A stretch of 64,000 bases of DNA from 9FT-COMBO-48-23 sp964400675. Its GTDB lineage: Bacteria > Chloroflexota > Dehalococcoidia > GIF9 > UBA5629. The notes under the pieces were generated by a model. It saw nothing but the letters and a program-made list of their open reading frames with translations. It was not told the DNA's origin and made no database searches. The translations under genes and the position numbers were made by a program. This document shows, piece after piece, positions 7,697 to 15,996 of this stretch; position 1 is the first letter of the stretch; each line of letters begins with the position of its first letter. The stretch spans positions 257,815 to 321,814 of the forward strand of contig CAYNVO010000002.1 in assembly GCA_964400675.1 (NCBI GenBank), read 5' to 3'.

Positions 7697-8431
7697 TCAG
7701 CGGTTCTGAAATATTTGCCTTTCGACATCTTTTGCTGCATCTGGCATGCTTTCTTTAGCCAGCACCCGGCGATGATACGACCTGGATTGGTATAGCGCCA
7801 TCAGAGGTGCATGTCCGAAAACCCTGTCCTTAGCTGCAAGAACAGTGCAGGGTGCTTTGCTGTGCTTTAGGAAAAGCGAATCGTGCCCCACGCATAAACA
7901 CAGCATAACATTGAGGTCAGTCTTGTAACTATTGAGGATTTCAGCCTGGGCTACAGGATGACACATAGCCTCAAATCGTCCGGGCGACACTTTCTCCCAA
8001 TCCTCAATGCCTAATTGTTCCTTTGGCACCGAGCCACATTTGCAGGCTACCGATATCACCTCGAATCCCCTGTTCTCCAGAATGGGCACCAGAAGGCTGG
8101 CTTCGAATTGAACTCCGCTACAATAGGCAACCCCCAGTTTTTTGTAGTCCATGCGCCGGGCAAACTCCATTATCTCTTCTACCCTGCTTTTGATGGGGGA
8201 TGGGCCTTTCGGTGCATGCGGCAGCTTCATGTAGCCTGCCCCTTCCTGCTTGGAAGCTTTAACAGCGAAATCACGCAGTTCATTGCTGAAACATTTTTCG
8301 GTAGCCTTCTTTATCACATCCGGCAAAATCTTCGAAGGGCAGTTATCGGGCCCTTCCTGCCAGGCAGAGCTATTACATACCGGTCGCGGACACCTGGCAC
8401 AATTCACGGCTAAAACTGTCTTTTCTGTCAT
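7697..8431 (-). CDS. DUF1847 cysteine-rich protein
   Basis: The 244-residue protein starts NCARCPRPVCN and continues with further paired cysteines at GPDNCPSK, AYCSGVQFEA and VACKCGSVP, the pattern of DUF1847. The N-terminal cluster suggests metal or iron-sulfur binding. The later LNVMLCLCVGHDSLFLKHSKAP block is also typical of the family. No function is established. It is cytoplasmic, with no signal peptide or membrane helices. It is transcribed in the same direction as yjbQ but separated by 45 bases. Confidence 0.75.
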   Translation of the reverse strand: MTEKTVLAVNCARCPRPVCNSSAWQEGPDNCPSKILPDVIKKATEKCFSNELRDFAVKASKQEGAGYMKLPHAPKGPSPIKSRVEEIMEFARRMDYKKLGVAYCSGVQFEASLLVPILENRGFEVISVACKCGSVPKEQLGIEDWEKVSPGRFEAMCHPVAQAEILNSYKTDLNVMLCLCVGHDSLFLKHSKAPCTVLAAKDRVFGHAPLMALYQSRSYHRRVLAKESMPDAAKDVERQIFQNR

Positions 8432-8556
8432 ACTTGCTCTCCTTCGCTTGACCTAATCTTCGCTTATGCCAATGTATCTCTCAAATACCGATTTGTCAAC
8501 CTGTGAACCTACCTTTGTCATTGCTTGGATAAGTAGTAAAATAGGGCGGGTGGAAT

Positions 8557-11133
8557 ATGCCGATAACTCCCCTGAGGCGCCAATATCTTAAAATCAAGCA
8601 GCGCTATCCCGGGGCTATAGTCTTTTTCCGTCTGGGCGATTTCTACGAAACCTTTGACGATGACGCCAGGACTACGGCGCGAGAGCTTGAAATCACCTTG
8701 ACCTCAAGGGAAATGGGGAAAGGGCAGCGCGTGCCTCTGGCCGGTATCCCTTACCATGCTCTGGATAACTACCTGGCCAAGCTCATCGGCAAGGGCTATA
8801 AGGTGGCAATCTGCGAGCAGATGACCCCGCCGGGCAAAGGACTGGTGGAACGTGATGTCATCCGTGTGGTAACGCCGGGGACGGTGGTCGAGCCCGGACT
8901 GCTCACCGACAAGAGCAATAACTATCTGGTCAGTCTGATTGTTGACGGTGATGAGGCGGGCGTCTCTTATGTTGATATAACCACCGGCGAGTTCGCTACC
9001 ACTCAGCTCCATGCAGCTCAGGTTTCCGACGAGCTGGAGCGGCTGCATCCGGCTGAACTTCTCCTGCCTGAGAGCCTGGATGCTGGCAGTTTAACGCTGC
9101 AATCATCGGTAACCCGACTCGATGATTACCGGTTCGATTTGGAGGCTGCAGAGCGGGTTTTAATCGACCATTTTGCGGTGGCTTCACTTGAAGGATACGG
9201 CTGCGCTCATCTGCCTCTGGCTGTCAGGGCTGCCGGCGCCATCGTTCATTACCTTCAGGAAAACCAGAAGGCGGCGCTGGGACAACTGGACCACCTGGCT
9301 ACCTATTCTACTCAGTCCTTTATGGTCATCGATGCTCATACCCGGCATAACCTGGAGCTTTTCGCCTCGGCTCGCTGGGGCGCTACCTCCGGCTCACTGC
9401 TCTCGGTAATCGATTTAACCGAGACGGCCATGGGTGGCAGGCTGCTCAAGAAATGGCTGGGACAGCCGCTGCTTGACATAAAACAACTTGTTAGCCGTCA
9501 AGAAGCTGTATCCTGCTTCTGCCAGAATACACTGGTCCGTCATAAAGTAATGTCTCTTCTTGGGGATATCGCCGACCTGGAGCGTTTGGTCAATCGCGTT
9601 AGAAGCGGCATAGCCACGCCCAGAGATTTGGTTGCACTGCGTTCCAGCCTGGAGAAGCTTGCCGAGGTGAAAGCGGAGATAGAAGCAGCTGAAGGTTTTC
9701 CAGCCTGGCTGAGTTCCGAGCTCAAGCCCTGTCCCGATGTGGTGAGCTTGGTTGGGCAGGCGATTGTCGATGAGCCTGCGGCTACGCTGGAGCGGGGTGG
9801 TGTTATAAGGACTGGCTTCTCTCAGGAGCTGGACGAAATCCGGCAGGCGTCATCGGAGGCTAAACGCTATCTAACAAACCTGGAGCGACAGGAGCGGGAA
9901 GTCACCGGAATTAAGTCCCTGAAGGTGGGCTACAACCGGGTGTTCGGCTACTACATCGAGGTGTCCAAGTCTAACCTGGACCTGGTGCCGGAAAGCTATA
10001 TTCGGAAACAGACATTGACCGGCGGAGAGCGGTTCTTTACACCGGAGCTTAAGGAATATGAATCGCTAATTCTCAATGCTCAGGACAGAATCACTGAACT
10101 TGAAACGGCGATTTTTCGACAGGTCTGCCAGCAGATAGCCGCGGTCGGTGAGCAAATATTATCTTCAGCCAGGGAACTGGCGCAGATTGATGTTTTTGCC
10201 AGTCTGGCTGAGGCAGCGGTCAGATACGGGTATGTCAGGCCGGAATTGACCGCCGAGGATGCCGTAACCATTAGAGGAGGGCGGCATCCGGTGGTGGAGA
10301 GAAGTCTGGGCAGCGACGGCTTTATATCTAACGATACCTATCTGTGCAACAAAGATACCCAGCTCATTATACTTACCGGCCCTAATATGTCGGGCAAGTC
10401 CACCTACTTGAAACAGGTGGCGCTCATTGTGCTGCTGGCTCAAATCGGCAGCTTCGTTCCAGTTGATTCGGCGAGTATAGGCATCGTTGACCGCATCTTC
10501 ACCAGAATCGGCGCCCAGGAAGATCTGGCTGCCGGGCAGTCGACTTTTATGGTGGAGATGGTGGAAGCTGCCAACATACTGAATAATGCCACTCCGAAGT
10601 CGCTGATTATACTGGATGAAATCGGGCGGGGAACGAGCACCTATGACGGGCTTTCCATCGCCTGGGCGGTAGCCGAGTTTATACACAATCATCCCAGGCT
10701 CAGAGCGAAGACGCTTTTCGCCACCCACTATCACGAGCTGGTGGAACTGGCTGGTTTTCTGCCCCGGGTCAAAAATTTCAACGTGGCGGTGACCGAAGAG
10801 GAGGGCGAGGTTATTTTCCTGCGCAAGGTAGTCCCCGGCGGCGCTGATAAAAGCTACGGCATACACGTGGCACAACTGGCGGGACTGCCGGCATCGGTGG
10901 TGCACCGGGCTGAGGAGATTCTGGCAAAGTTGGAAAGCGACCAGCCCCGGCAGAAGCAGTCCAAAGCCGTTCGACCCAGGAAGGAATCGCCTCCGCAGCT
11001 ACCGCTGTTCGGAGATAAGTCGCCACTTATAGAGGAAATCAGCCAGCTCGATATCGACTCCATGTCTCCCCTCGAAGCCATCACCAGGCTCTATGAATTG
11101 AAGCGGAAAGCAAAAGAGTCCGGTTTGCAATAG
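8557..11133 (+). CDS. mutS: DNA mismatch repair ATPase MutS
   Basis: The 858-residue protein has the full MutS architecture. The mismatch-reading Phe-x-Glu motif appears as GDFYETF (Phe29, Glu31). The connector, core and clamp domains follow, and the ATPase has TGPNMSGKST at about 607-616, the DEIGRGTSTYDG block (Walker B and D-loop) at about 688-699, and FATHYHEL at about 723-730. It recognises base mismatches and small loops as a dimer and licenses excision. Length matches canonical MutS1. No mutL is in the window. The ATG follows GGGTGG at a normal distance. Confidence 0.97.
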   Translation: MPITPLRRQYLKIKQRYPGAIVFFRLGDFYETFDDDARTTARELEITLTSREMGKGQRVPLAGIPYHALDNYLAKLIGKGYKVAICEQMTPPGKGLVERDVIRVVTPGTVVEPGLLTDKSNNYLVSLIVDGDEAGVSYVDITTGEFATTQLHAAQVSDELERLHPAELLLPESLDAGSLTLQSSVTRLDDYRFDLEAAERVLIDHFAVASLEGYGCAHLPLAVRAAGAIVHYLQENQKAALGQLDHLATYSTQSFMVIDAHTRHNLELFASARWGATSGSLLSVIDLTETAMGGRLLKKWLGQPLLDIKQLVSRQEAVSCFCQNTLVRHKVMSLLGDIADLERLVNRVRSGIATPRDLVALRSSLEKLAEVKAEIEAAEGFPAWLSSELKPCPDVVSLVGQAIVDEPAATLERGGVIRTGFSQELDEIRQASSEAKRYLTNLERQEREVTGIKSLKVGYNRVFGYYIEVSKSNLDLVPESYIRKQTLTGGERFFTPELKEYESLILNAQDRITELETAIFRQVCQQIAAVGEQILSSARELAQIDVFASLAEAAVRYGYVRPELTAEDAVTIRGGRHPVVERSLGSDGFISNDTYLCNKDTQLIILTGPNMSGKSTYLKQVALIVLLAQIGSFVPVDSASIGIVDRIFTRIGAQEDLAAGQSTFMVEMVEAANILNNATPKSLIILDEIGRGTSTYDGLSIAWAVAEFIHNHPRLRAKTLFATHYHELVELAGFLPRVKNFNVAVTEEEGEVIFLRKVVPGGADKSYGIHVAQLAGLPASVVHRAEEILAKLESDQPRQKQSKAVRPRKESPPQLPLFGDKSPLIEEISQLDIDSMSPLEAITRLYELKRKAKESGLQ

Positions 11134-11221
11134 AGCTCAGGTGAGTTTGGTGATTACACGATCGTGGTTACTTGACATAATCTAATTTTTGTGGTAGATT
11201 TCAGGTAAGGAGGAATTATCT

Positions 11222-11674
11222 GTGAGTAGTAATGATGCACTTAGTGACAGGCAAATGCTGGAGAAAATAACGAATCAGCTTGAGCGTCAAGAGAAGACCC
11301 TAAAATTCCGTTTCTACCTCAACATAGCTATAACTTTCATAATATTATCCCTAACTGTTTTATTTGCCTCATTGAGCTTAGGAATGACCTTGGAATTCCG
11401 TTGGCTTATTTCAGTGCTGCTACTTGGAGGTGTATTGCTAATAGGTTGGGCATCTTTTGACTTCAGTCAGAACTACCGTAAAAGATGTGCCGTGAGTGGG
11501 TCTGTTTTGCTAGTTGCTGGAGTGCTAGGATGGGCTATATTATTACCATATCTGTTTCCATTTGTTTCATCTCCGGTTCGAGTTATTGGTGGTTTATTAA
11601 TAAACTTGGCAGTAATATCGGGGGTGATCCTAATGTCTCTCGCCCCTAGGCGTATCAGGACAAATCGGGCATAA
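11222..11674 (+). CDS. Small four-helix membrane protein, function unknown
   Basis: The 150-residue protein begins with a cytoplasmic amphipathic helix of about 28 residues (QMLEKITNQLERQEKTLKF). It is followed by four hydrophobic helices at about 30-53, 59-77, 88-112 and 118-140, and a short basic tail. The GTG start follows AAGGAGGA at good spacing. I do not recognise the family. It is AT-rich like the downstream ATPase gene and unlike mutS, and 64 bases separate it from that gene on the same strand. The pair may have arrived together, and the membrane protein may be a partner of the ATPase-nuclease, but that is inference. Confidence 0.6.
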   Translation: MSSNDALSDRQMLEKITNQLERQEKTLKFRFYLNIAITFIILSLTVLFASLSLGMTLEFRWLISVLLLGGVLLIGWASFDFSQNYRKRCAVSGSVLLVAGVLGWAILLPYLFPFVSSPVRVIGGLLINLAVISGVILMSLAPRRIRTNRA

Positions 11675-11703
11675 AGTATATTTCGTGTAAAAGGATGAAC
11701 GTA

Positions 11704-11754
11704 ATGGATGAGAGTATTGAGTGCACTAGGTGTGAGCTATGTTGGAGAGAATAA
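11704..11754 (+). CDS. Sixteen-codon cysteine-rich leader ORF overlapping the ATPase start
   Basis: An ORF reading MDESIECTRCELCWRE has AAGGA eight bases upstream, a better ribosome-binding site than that of the ATPase ATG at 11739. Its stop lies inside the ATPase gene, in another frame. The CxxCxxC spacing would suit metal binding. It could be a leader that couples translation, or chance. Confidence 0.3.
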   Translation: MDESIECTRCELCWRE

Positions 11755-13442
11755 GACTAACAAATTTCCGGTGCTTCGAAGATTATGAGATTGAGTTTGA
11801 CAACTTTAATGTGATTGTAGGTAAAAATAATATGGGTAAGTCTACAATAATAGACTCACTAAAATTAGTTTCCAATTTGTGTAGATATGCGGCTTACAGA
11901 GGCAATCATTTGGAGGATCGAGATATACCATTTTCTCTGGATAATCTAGGCCATGACTATAACGAAGAAGGGTCTCTTATTTATGCCAAATTCGCGGATA
12001 ATACAGAGATACAGATAAGGTTTCCGTTTGGTGATAGGCCGCGTGTAGAGATTATGAACAGAGGACGCGGAGTCAGCAGGCAATTTTTGACGACTCGTTT
12101 CAAGAATTCTCTTGGAGTAATTCCTCCTGTAGGAACATTTGAAGATCTTGAAAGTTTAGGTAATGAGAAATATGTGAAGTCTATATTGGTTTCACATCTA
12201 ACCCCACGCCATTTTAGAAATATATGGTACTATTTCAATGAGGGATTTGAAGACTTCCGTAAAATCATAGAGGAAACATGGCCTGGGTATACGATAGAGC
12301 CTCCCGAATTTATCGCAACGCAGAATATAATGCAAATGTTTTTTAGAGAGCGGGGAATTACTCGGGAAATATTCTGGGCAGGACATGGGTTTCAAGTTTG
12401 GCTTCAGTTGATGACTTTTTTGGTTAAGCTAGGCCGTGTAGACACATTAGTTCTTGATGAACCAGACATATACCTTCATTCCGATATGCAAAAGAAACTA
12501 GTGAACTTATGTAAGCAAAGATCAAGCCAGGTGATTATTGCGACCCATGCCGTTGATATTATTGAAGAAGTCGACCCCGATGATGTAGTAAGCATTGATA
12601 AAGATTCACATGACGCTAAAAGGTTATCCGACATTGACGAGGTCCAAACTTGTATCAATCAACTAGGGTCATACCAAAATTTAAAATTAGTCAATTTACA
12701 TCGTGGAAAAACCTGTCTATTTGTGGAGGGAAAAGACTTCCGATACTTGAAAAAGTTTGCAAGGAAGTTGCATCTACAAACTTTTACATCAGAAGATGGT
12801 TTTTCTGTTATCCCATTGGAAGGGTTTTCTAATTGGGACAGATTAATGTATGTTAACTGGATATCCAAGAATGCTTTTGGCGAGAAAGTAAAGTGCTATG
12901 TAATTTTAGATAGAGATTATCATTCACCACGTGAGATATATGACATCGAAGATAATCTAAGACAAAAGGGTGTGAATGTACATGTTTGGGATAGAAAAGA
13001 AATAGAGAATTATGCAATCAATTTTGAAGCATTATATCGAATGTTTACTGATAAGATACGCGAAAGACGCAGACATGTGAGTATCCAACTTTCATATCCA
13101 GAATTAGAGAAAGAATCATTGGCAATTTTTGAAGAGCTCAAGCAACATGTCATATCGCAAATGATCGCGAGTGAGACTGAATATAGAAGAAACCGACAAA
13201 TTGATGTAGCTACTATTATTTCACAGGTTATCGAGCAATTTGAAGAAGGTTGGAAGGATGTTGAATTTCGTAAAAAGGTCATTCCGGGTAAAGAATTTTT
13301 CGCTAAACTAAATACTTGTCTACATGATAAATATCAAGTTGCGATATCTGTCGCTTCAGCAATTGATTCATTGCGAGACGAGGAAATCAATTCCGAGGTA
13401 ATTGATTTACTTAATGAATTTATTACATTTGTGAAATCATAG
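11739..13442 (+). CDS. OLD-like AAA ATPase with TOPRIM/DUF4435-type C-terminus, putative defence nuclease
   Basis: The 567-residue protein opens MLERIRLTNFRCFEDYEIEF, the usual start of SMC/RecF-like ATPases. Walker A is GKNNMGKST at 28-36. An ABC-signature-like WAGHG follows at 213-217, Walker B TLVLDEPD at 236-243 and the switch His in IIATH at 270. The C-terminal half has a TOPRIM-like centre: LFVEGKD with Glu330, then VILDRDY with Asp391 and Asp393, then EIENY, the hallmark of DUF4435 and OLD-related nucleases. Such ATPase-TOPRIM proteins cut nucleic acid in phage defence, as in OLD and GajA. The gene is AT-rich with many AGA, ATA and TTA codons, unlike its neighbours, which points to transfer. 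No UvrD-like GajB or reverse transcriptase lies nearby. Confidence 0.8.
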   Translation: MLERIRLTNFRCFEDYEIEFDNFNVIVGKNNMGKSTIIDSLKLVSNLCRYAAYRGNHLEDRDIPFSLDNLGHDYNEEGSLIYAKFADNTEIQIRFPFGDRPRVEIMNRGRGVSRQFLTTRFKNSLGVIPPVGTFEDLESLGNEKYVKSILVSHLTPRHFRNIWYYFNEGFEDFRKIIEETWPGYTIEPPEFIATQNIMQMFFRERGITREIFWAGHGFQVWLQLMTFLVKLGRVDTLVLDEPDIYLHSDMQKKLVNLCKQRSSQVIIATHAVDIIEEVDPDDVVSIDKDSHDAKRLSDIDEVQTCINQLGSYQNLKLVNLHRGKTCLFVEGKDFRYLKKFARKLHLQTFTSEDGFSVIPLEGFSNWDRLMYVNWISKNAFGEKVKCYVILDRDYHSPREIYDIEDNLRQKGVNVHVWDRKEIENYAINFEALYRMFTDKIRERRRHVSIQLSYPELEKESLAIFEELKQHVISQMIASETEYRRNRQIDVATIISQVIEQFEEGWKDVEFRKKVIPGKEFFAKLNTCLHDKYQVAISVASAIDSLRDEEINSEVIDLLNEFITFVKS

Positions 13443-13515
13443 AAATATGATATGTTTCGTGTTCGCTATCTAAGAATCCCTGTTTGTTTCAGGTCCTTTC
13501 GAGATATTTTTAGGT

Positions 13516-13535
13516 GCCACCTGCCCACAGGTGGC
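13516..13535. repeat. GC-rich hairpin after the ATPase gene
   Basis: GCCACCTG and CAGGTGGC form a perfect eight-base-pair stem around a four-base loop. It is preceded by TTAGGT. A sister element with the same TTAGGTGCCACC lead lies at 15881-15906. No T-run follows, so it is a repeat family member rather than a plain terminator. Confidence 0.6.
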
Positions 13536-13662
13536 CCTTAGCTTTGTGGGTGCCTGGGGTAGCTTTCCTCTAATCAAAGGCGGGCACTGCTGCAAAGTAT
13601 TCCATCTCATCTCGGCTGGGTATATAATTGGCATAGCGTAAAATATGAGATAGAGTGTTGTG

Positions 13663-14775
13663 ATGCAGCAGACTTTTCCTTGTCCGAATTGTGGTGCCCA
13701 AAATGCTGTAGGCCAGCGGTTTTGTGCCACTTGTGGTCAGATGTTTCAATACCGTTGTCCTTATTGCAGCAATATTGCTGACCCTGCATCCAGATTCTGT
13801 CCGAACTGCGGAGCGCCGCTAGGGTGGGGAATGGGGCAACAGCCAGGGTGGTCGCCGCAGCAACCAGCACAGCCTGCCTATGCACCAAGTAAGCCGGCAC
13901 CGAGTAAGCCACCATCATCATCGAAGCCGCTTTTAACACTACTGCTGGTGTTTCTGCTGATTGGTCTCGGAGGCTTCATTTTTTGGTTTTACGGTCCCTC
14001 ATCGGACAACTCGTCTACACTCTCTGAATCTGAAACACCCATGCAACCTTCATCCGTGTCCGAACAATCAGGTATTGACCCTCCATATCTCAAGGAACCC
14101 GATCTGCCCATCCACCTGGTTAACAATCCAGATGCCAGGGATGTTAGCTTTGCTGAATTGAAGACCTTCCTCTTTCAAGATGATACTGATGAAGAGACGT
14201 ATTTGTTAGGGGTAAGAACATGCGGAAACTTCGCTGAGAAACTGCATAACAATGCCGAAAAGTCTGAGATTAGAGCCGCTTTTGTGGCGCTTCACTTCTC
14301 TGATGATCCTGAATCTCCGCATGCGCTAAACGCCTTTAAAACAACAGATAGAGGTTTAGTGTATGTTGACTGCATAGGGAAAGGACTGGAAACGGTAACC
14401 TCTGAAGAGTGGCTATATGAAGAAGCCAACCCTTGTGAAAATGACAAAGTAGCTTATATTAAGGTAGGTGAGGACTACGGGGTTATAAGCATAGATAATG
14501 CCGAGTCGCTGCAGTATAGCTTTTATGTTGAATATACCCAGGACTGGCAGACATGTAAAGATATGCTGGAAGATTATAATGACGAGGTCATGAGATATAA
14601 TGCAGAGATCAGTGGCAAAGTTTACTATGAGGGCTCTCCTGAGCTAGCAGCAATCCAGCTTTGGGAAGCAGAGCTAGCCGAAAAGGAAAGAATGATAGAT
14701 GAGCTGGCAGAAGAATTAGGAAGCTGCTGGTTTAAACCGCTAGGCATCGTTGGAAGCGTGGAGATATACTGGTAG
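13663..14775 (+). CDS. Double zinc-ribbon, membrane-anchored protein with a secreted domain of unknown function
   Basis: The protein of about 370 residues starts with two zinc ribbons, CPNCGAQN...FCATCG and CPYCSN...FCPNCG, in the cytoplasm. A proline/alanine/glutamine-rich linker with APSKPAPSKPP follows. One membrane helix at about 88-108 (LLTLLLVFLLIGLGGFIFW) leads to an extracellular domain of about 260 residues. That domain contains HLVNNPDARDVSFAELKTFL, a predicted cysteine-protease-like repeat-free region found in many archaeal and bacterial surface proteins, but I see no catalytic set. The ATG at 13663 and a GTG three bases earlier are equally possible. The role is unknown. Confidence 0.6.
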   Translation: MQQTFPCPNCGAQNAVGQRFCATCGQMFQYRCPYCSNIADPASRFCPNCGAPLGWGMGQQPGWSPQQPAQPAYAPSKPAPSKPPSSSKPLLTLLLVFLLIGLGGFIFWFYGPSSDNSSTLSESETPMQPSSVSEQSGIDPPYLKEPDLPIHLVNNPDARDVSFAELKTFLFQDDTDEETYLLGVRTCGNFAEKLHNNAEKSEIRAAFVALHFSDDPESPHALNAFKTTDRGLVYVDCIGKGLETVTSEEWLYEEANPCENDKVAYIKVGEDYGVISIDNAESLQYSFYVEYTQDWQTCKDMLEDYNDEVMRYNAEISGKVYYEGSPELAAIQLWEAELAEKERMIDELAEELGSCWFKPLGIVGSVEIYW

Positions 14776-14806
14776 CTGTTGGACTGGAATTCATTCAGCG
14801 GTGTTT

Positions 14807-14852
14807 ATTTGTCATTCTGACCCTGAATGAAATGAAGGGGAAGAATCTCACA
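14807..14852. repeat. Degenerate GTCATTCTGA-type intergenic repeat
   Basis: GTCATTCTGA, a spacer and GAAGAATCTCACA match the recurrent intergenic repeat of this window, in weakened form. The remaining bases between the zinc-ribbon gene and the small ORF at 14995 hold no gene I can support. Confidence 0.5.
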
Positions 14853-14994
14853 CAGTTGGGGTAGCTGTACTCTAATGTGAAGTCGCTTATGAATATGCAG
14901 GCAGATGGAGAGGATTTGGCAAATGGCTTACATTTGGGTAGAATCACAAGTATAATAGAAGGCAGGAATAGTCATACAACAGGGAGGTATAGAG

Positions 14995-15150
14995 ATGAGC
15001 GATGAAACTTATCAGACGAGCGTAGTATGTGAAAATTGCGATTTTAAAGGCAAAACAAATATTCCCAAGGGCAAGTTAGTGAAAGACGCCGCTTGTCCGA
15101 AATGTGGCAACAAGGCATTACGTGAAGCGCTCGCCGGTGAGGTGACTTGA
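14995..15150 (+). CDS. 51-residue zinc-ribbon protein
   Basis: A short ORF with GGGAGG seven bases before its ATG encodes 51 residues. The cysteines at 12, 15, 34 and 37 (VVCENCDFKG and AACPKCGNKA) make one rubredoxin-like zinc ribbon, and PKGKLVKD lies between the two knuckles. The coding signal is good: a strong ribosome-binding site, paired CxxC motifs and no internal stops. It may be a small RNA-, DNA- or protein-binding factor. It follows another zinc-ribbon gene, but a repeat and about 220 bases separate them. Confidence 0.75.
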   Translation: MSDETYQTSVVCENCDFKGKTNIPKGKLVKDAACPKCGNKALREALAGEVT

Positions 15151-15324
15151 TTAGATATTGTTTTCCGATGCCTCATCCCTGAGCAGAGGCGGCATGATGC
15201 CTAATTGCATGGCAAAAGCCTGTTTGCTCTGTTTTATCTGAGACGTTGCTGTCTGGCAACCTGTGTTCAGATGACGTGTACCTTAATCAGCTCAAGGAGG
15301 AGAGCATGAACGGACGGAGATATA

Positions 15325-15861
15325 ATGGACGAAGATAATATGGTTGAGGGCGGACAAACGGTATCCGTGACAATCGTTTCTCTTATTGCCGACCTGACCA
15401 GCGACGATGGGGTAATACGAGTAAAGGCACGCAGTGCACTGGTATCGTCCGGGGACAAAGCAGTAGAGCATCTGATTGAAGCGCTGGCGGCTCCGAATCA
15501 ATGGGTGCGGTGGGAGGCAGCCAAAGCTCTGGGACAAATCGGCAATTCGGTAGCAACAGATGCACTTGTGAAAGCTCTGGAAGACAAGATGTTCGATGTA
15601 CGCTGGCTGGCTGCCCAGGCGTTGATCAACATAGGCCCTGAGGCAATCACGCCGGTACTAAAGGCACTTATCGAGCGAGCGGATTCGACCTGGATGAGAG
15701 AAGGAGCGCATCATGTGCTGCATGATCTGGCTCAAGGTGAGCTTAAAGAGGTGCTGCGGCCCGTACTGGCTGCACTCGAGGGTATCGATGCGTCTGTAGA
15801 GGTGCCTTTCGTAGCCAAGGCCGCCTTAAAATCCTACACGGAGTTGCGTGGCTCTCTCTGA
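15325..15861 (+). CDS. HEAT-repeat (PBS lyase-like) protein
   Basis: The 178-residue product is mostly HEAT repeats of the phycocyanobilin-lyase type. The clearest are AVEHLIEALAAPNQWVRWEA and AKALGQIGNSVATDALVKAL, followed by DVRWLAAQALINIGPEAITP. Such repeats are protein-binding scaffolds and occur in many regulatory proteins, so the name does not imply pigment chemistry. No other domain is visible. GGAGAT precedes the ATG. The partner is unknown. Confidence 0.75.
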   Translation: MDEDNMVEGGQTVSVTIVSLIADLTSDDGVIRVKARSALVSSGDKAVEHLIEALAAPNQWVRWEAAKALGQIGNSVATDALVKALEDKMFDVRWLAAQALINIGPEAITPVLKALIERADSTWMREGAHHVLHDLAQGELKEVLRPVLAALEGIDASVEVPFVAKAALKSYTELRGSL

Positions 15862-15880
15862 GTCAATTAAGCAAGTTTCT

Positions 15881-15946
15881 TAGGTGCCACCCCACCTGCG
15901 GGTGGCGCTACTTTGGGATTCTTCGCTGCGCTCAGAATGACAGGGG
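15881..15946. repeat. Compound intergenic repeat: GC hairpin plus GATTCTTCGC element
   Basis: The first half, 15886-15906, is a perfect seven-base-pair hairpin GCCACCC/GGGTGGC and is the sister of 13516-13535. The second half, GGGATTCTTCGCTGCGCTC followed by AGAATGACAGGGG, is a copy of the GTCATTCTGAGC family in reverse orientation. It sits between the HEAT-repeat gene and the next membrane protein gene. Confidence 0.7.
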
Positions 15947-15996
15947 AAAAGGTTGACGCCAAGAGTCCAGATATTCAATAATTAGCCCACAAACTG

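Noticed and set aside
10165..10905. A 246-codon open frame on the minus strand inside mutS
   Set aside because: It lies wholly opposite conserved MutS core and ATPase codons and has no family likeness, so it is a shadow frame.
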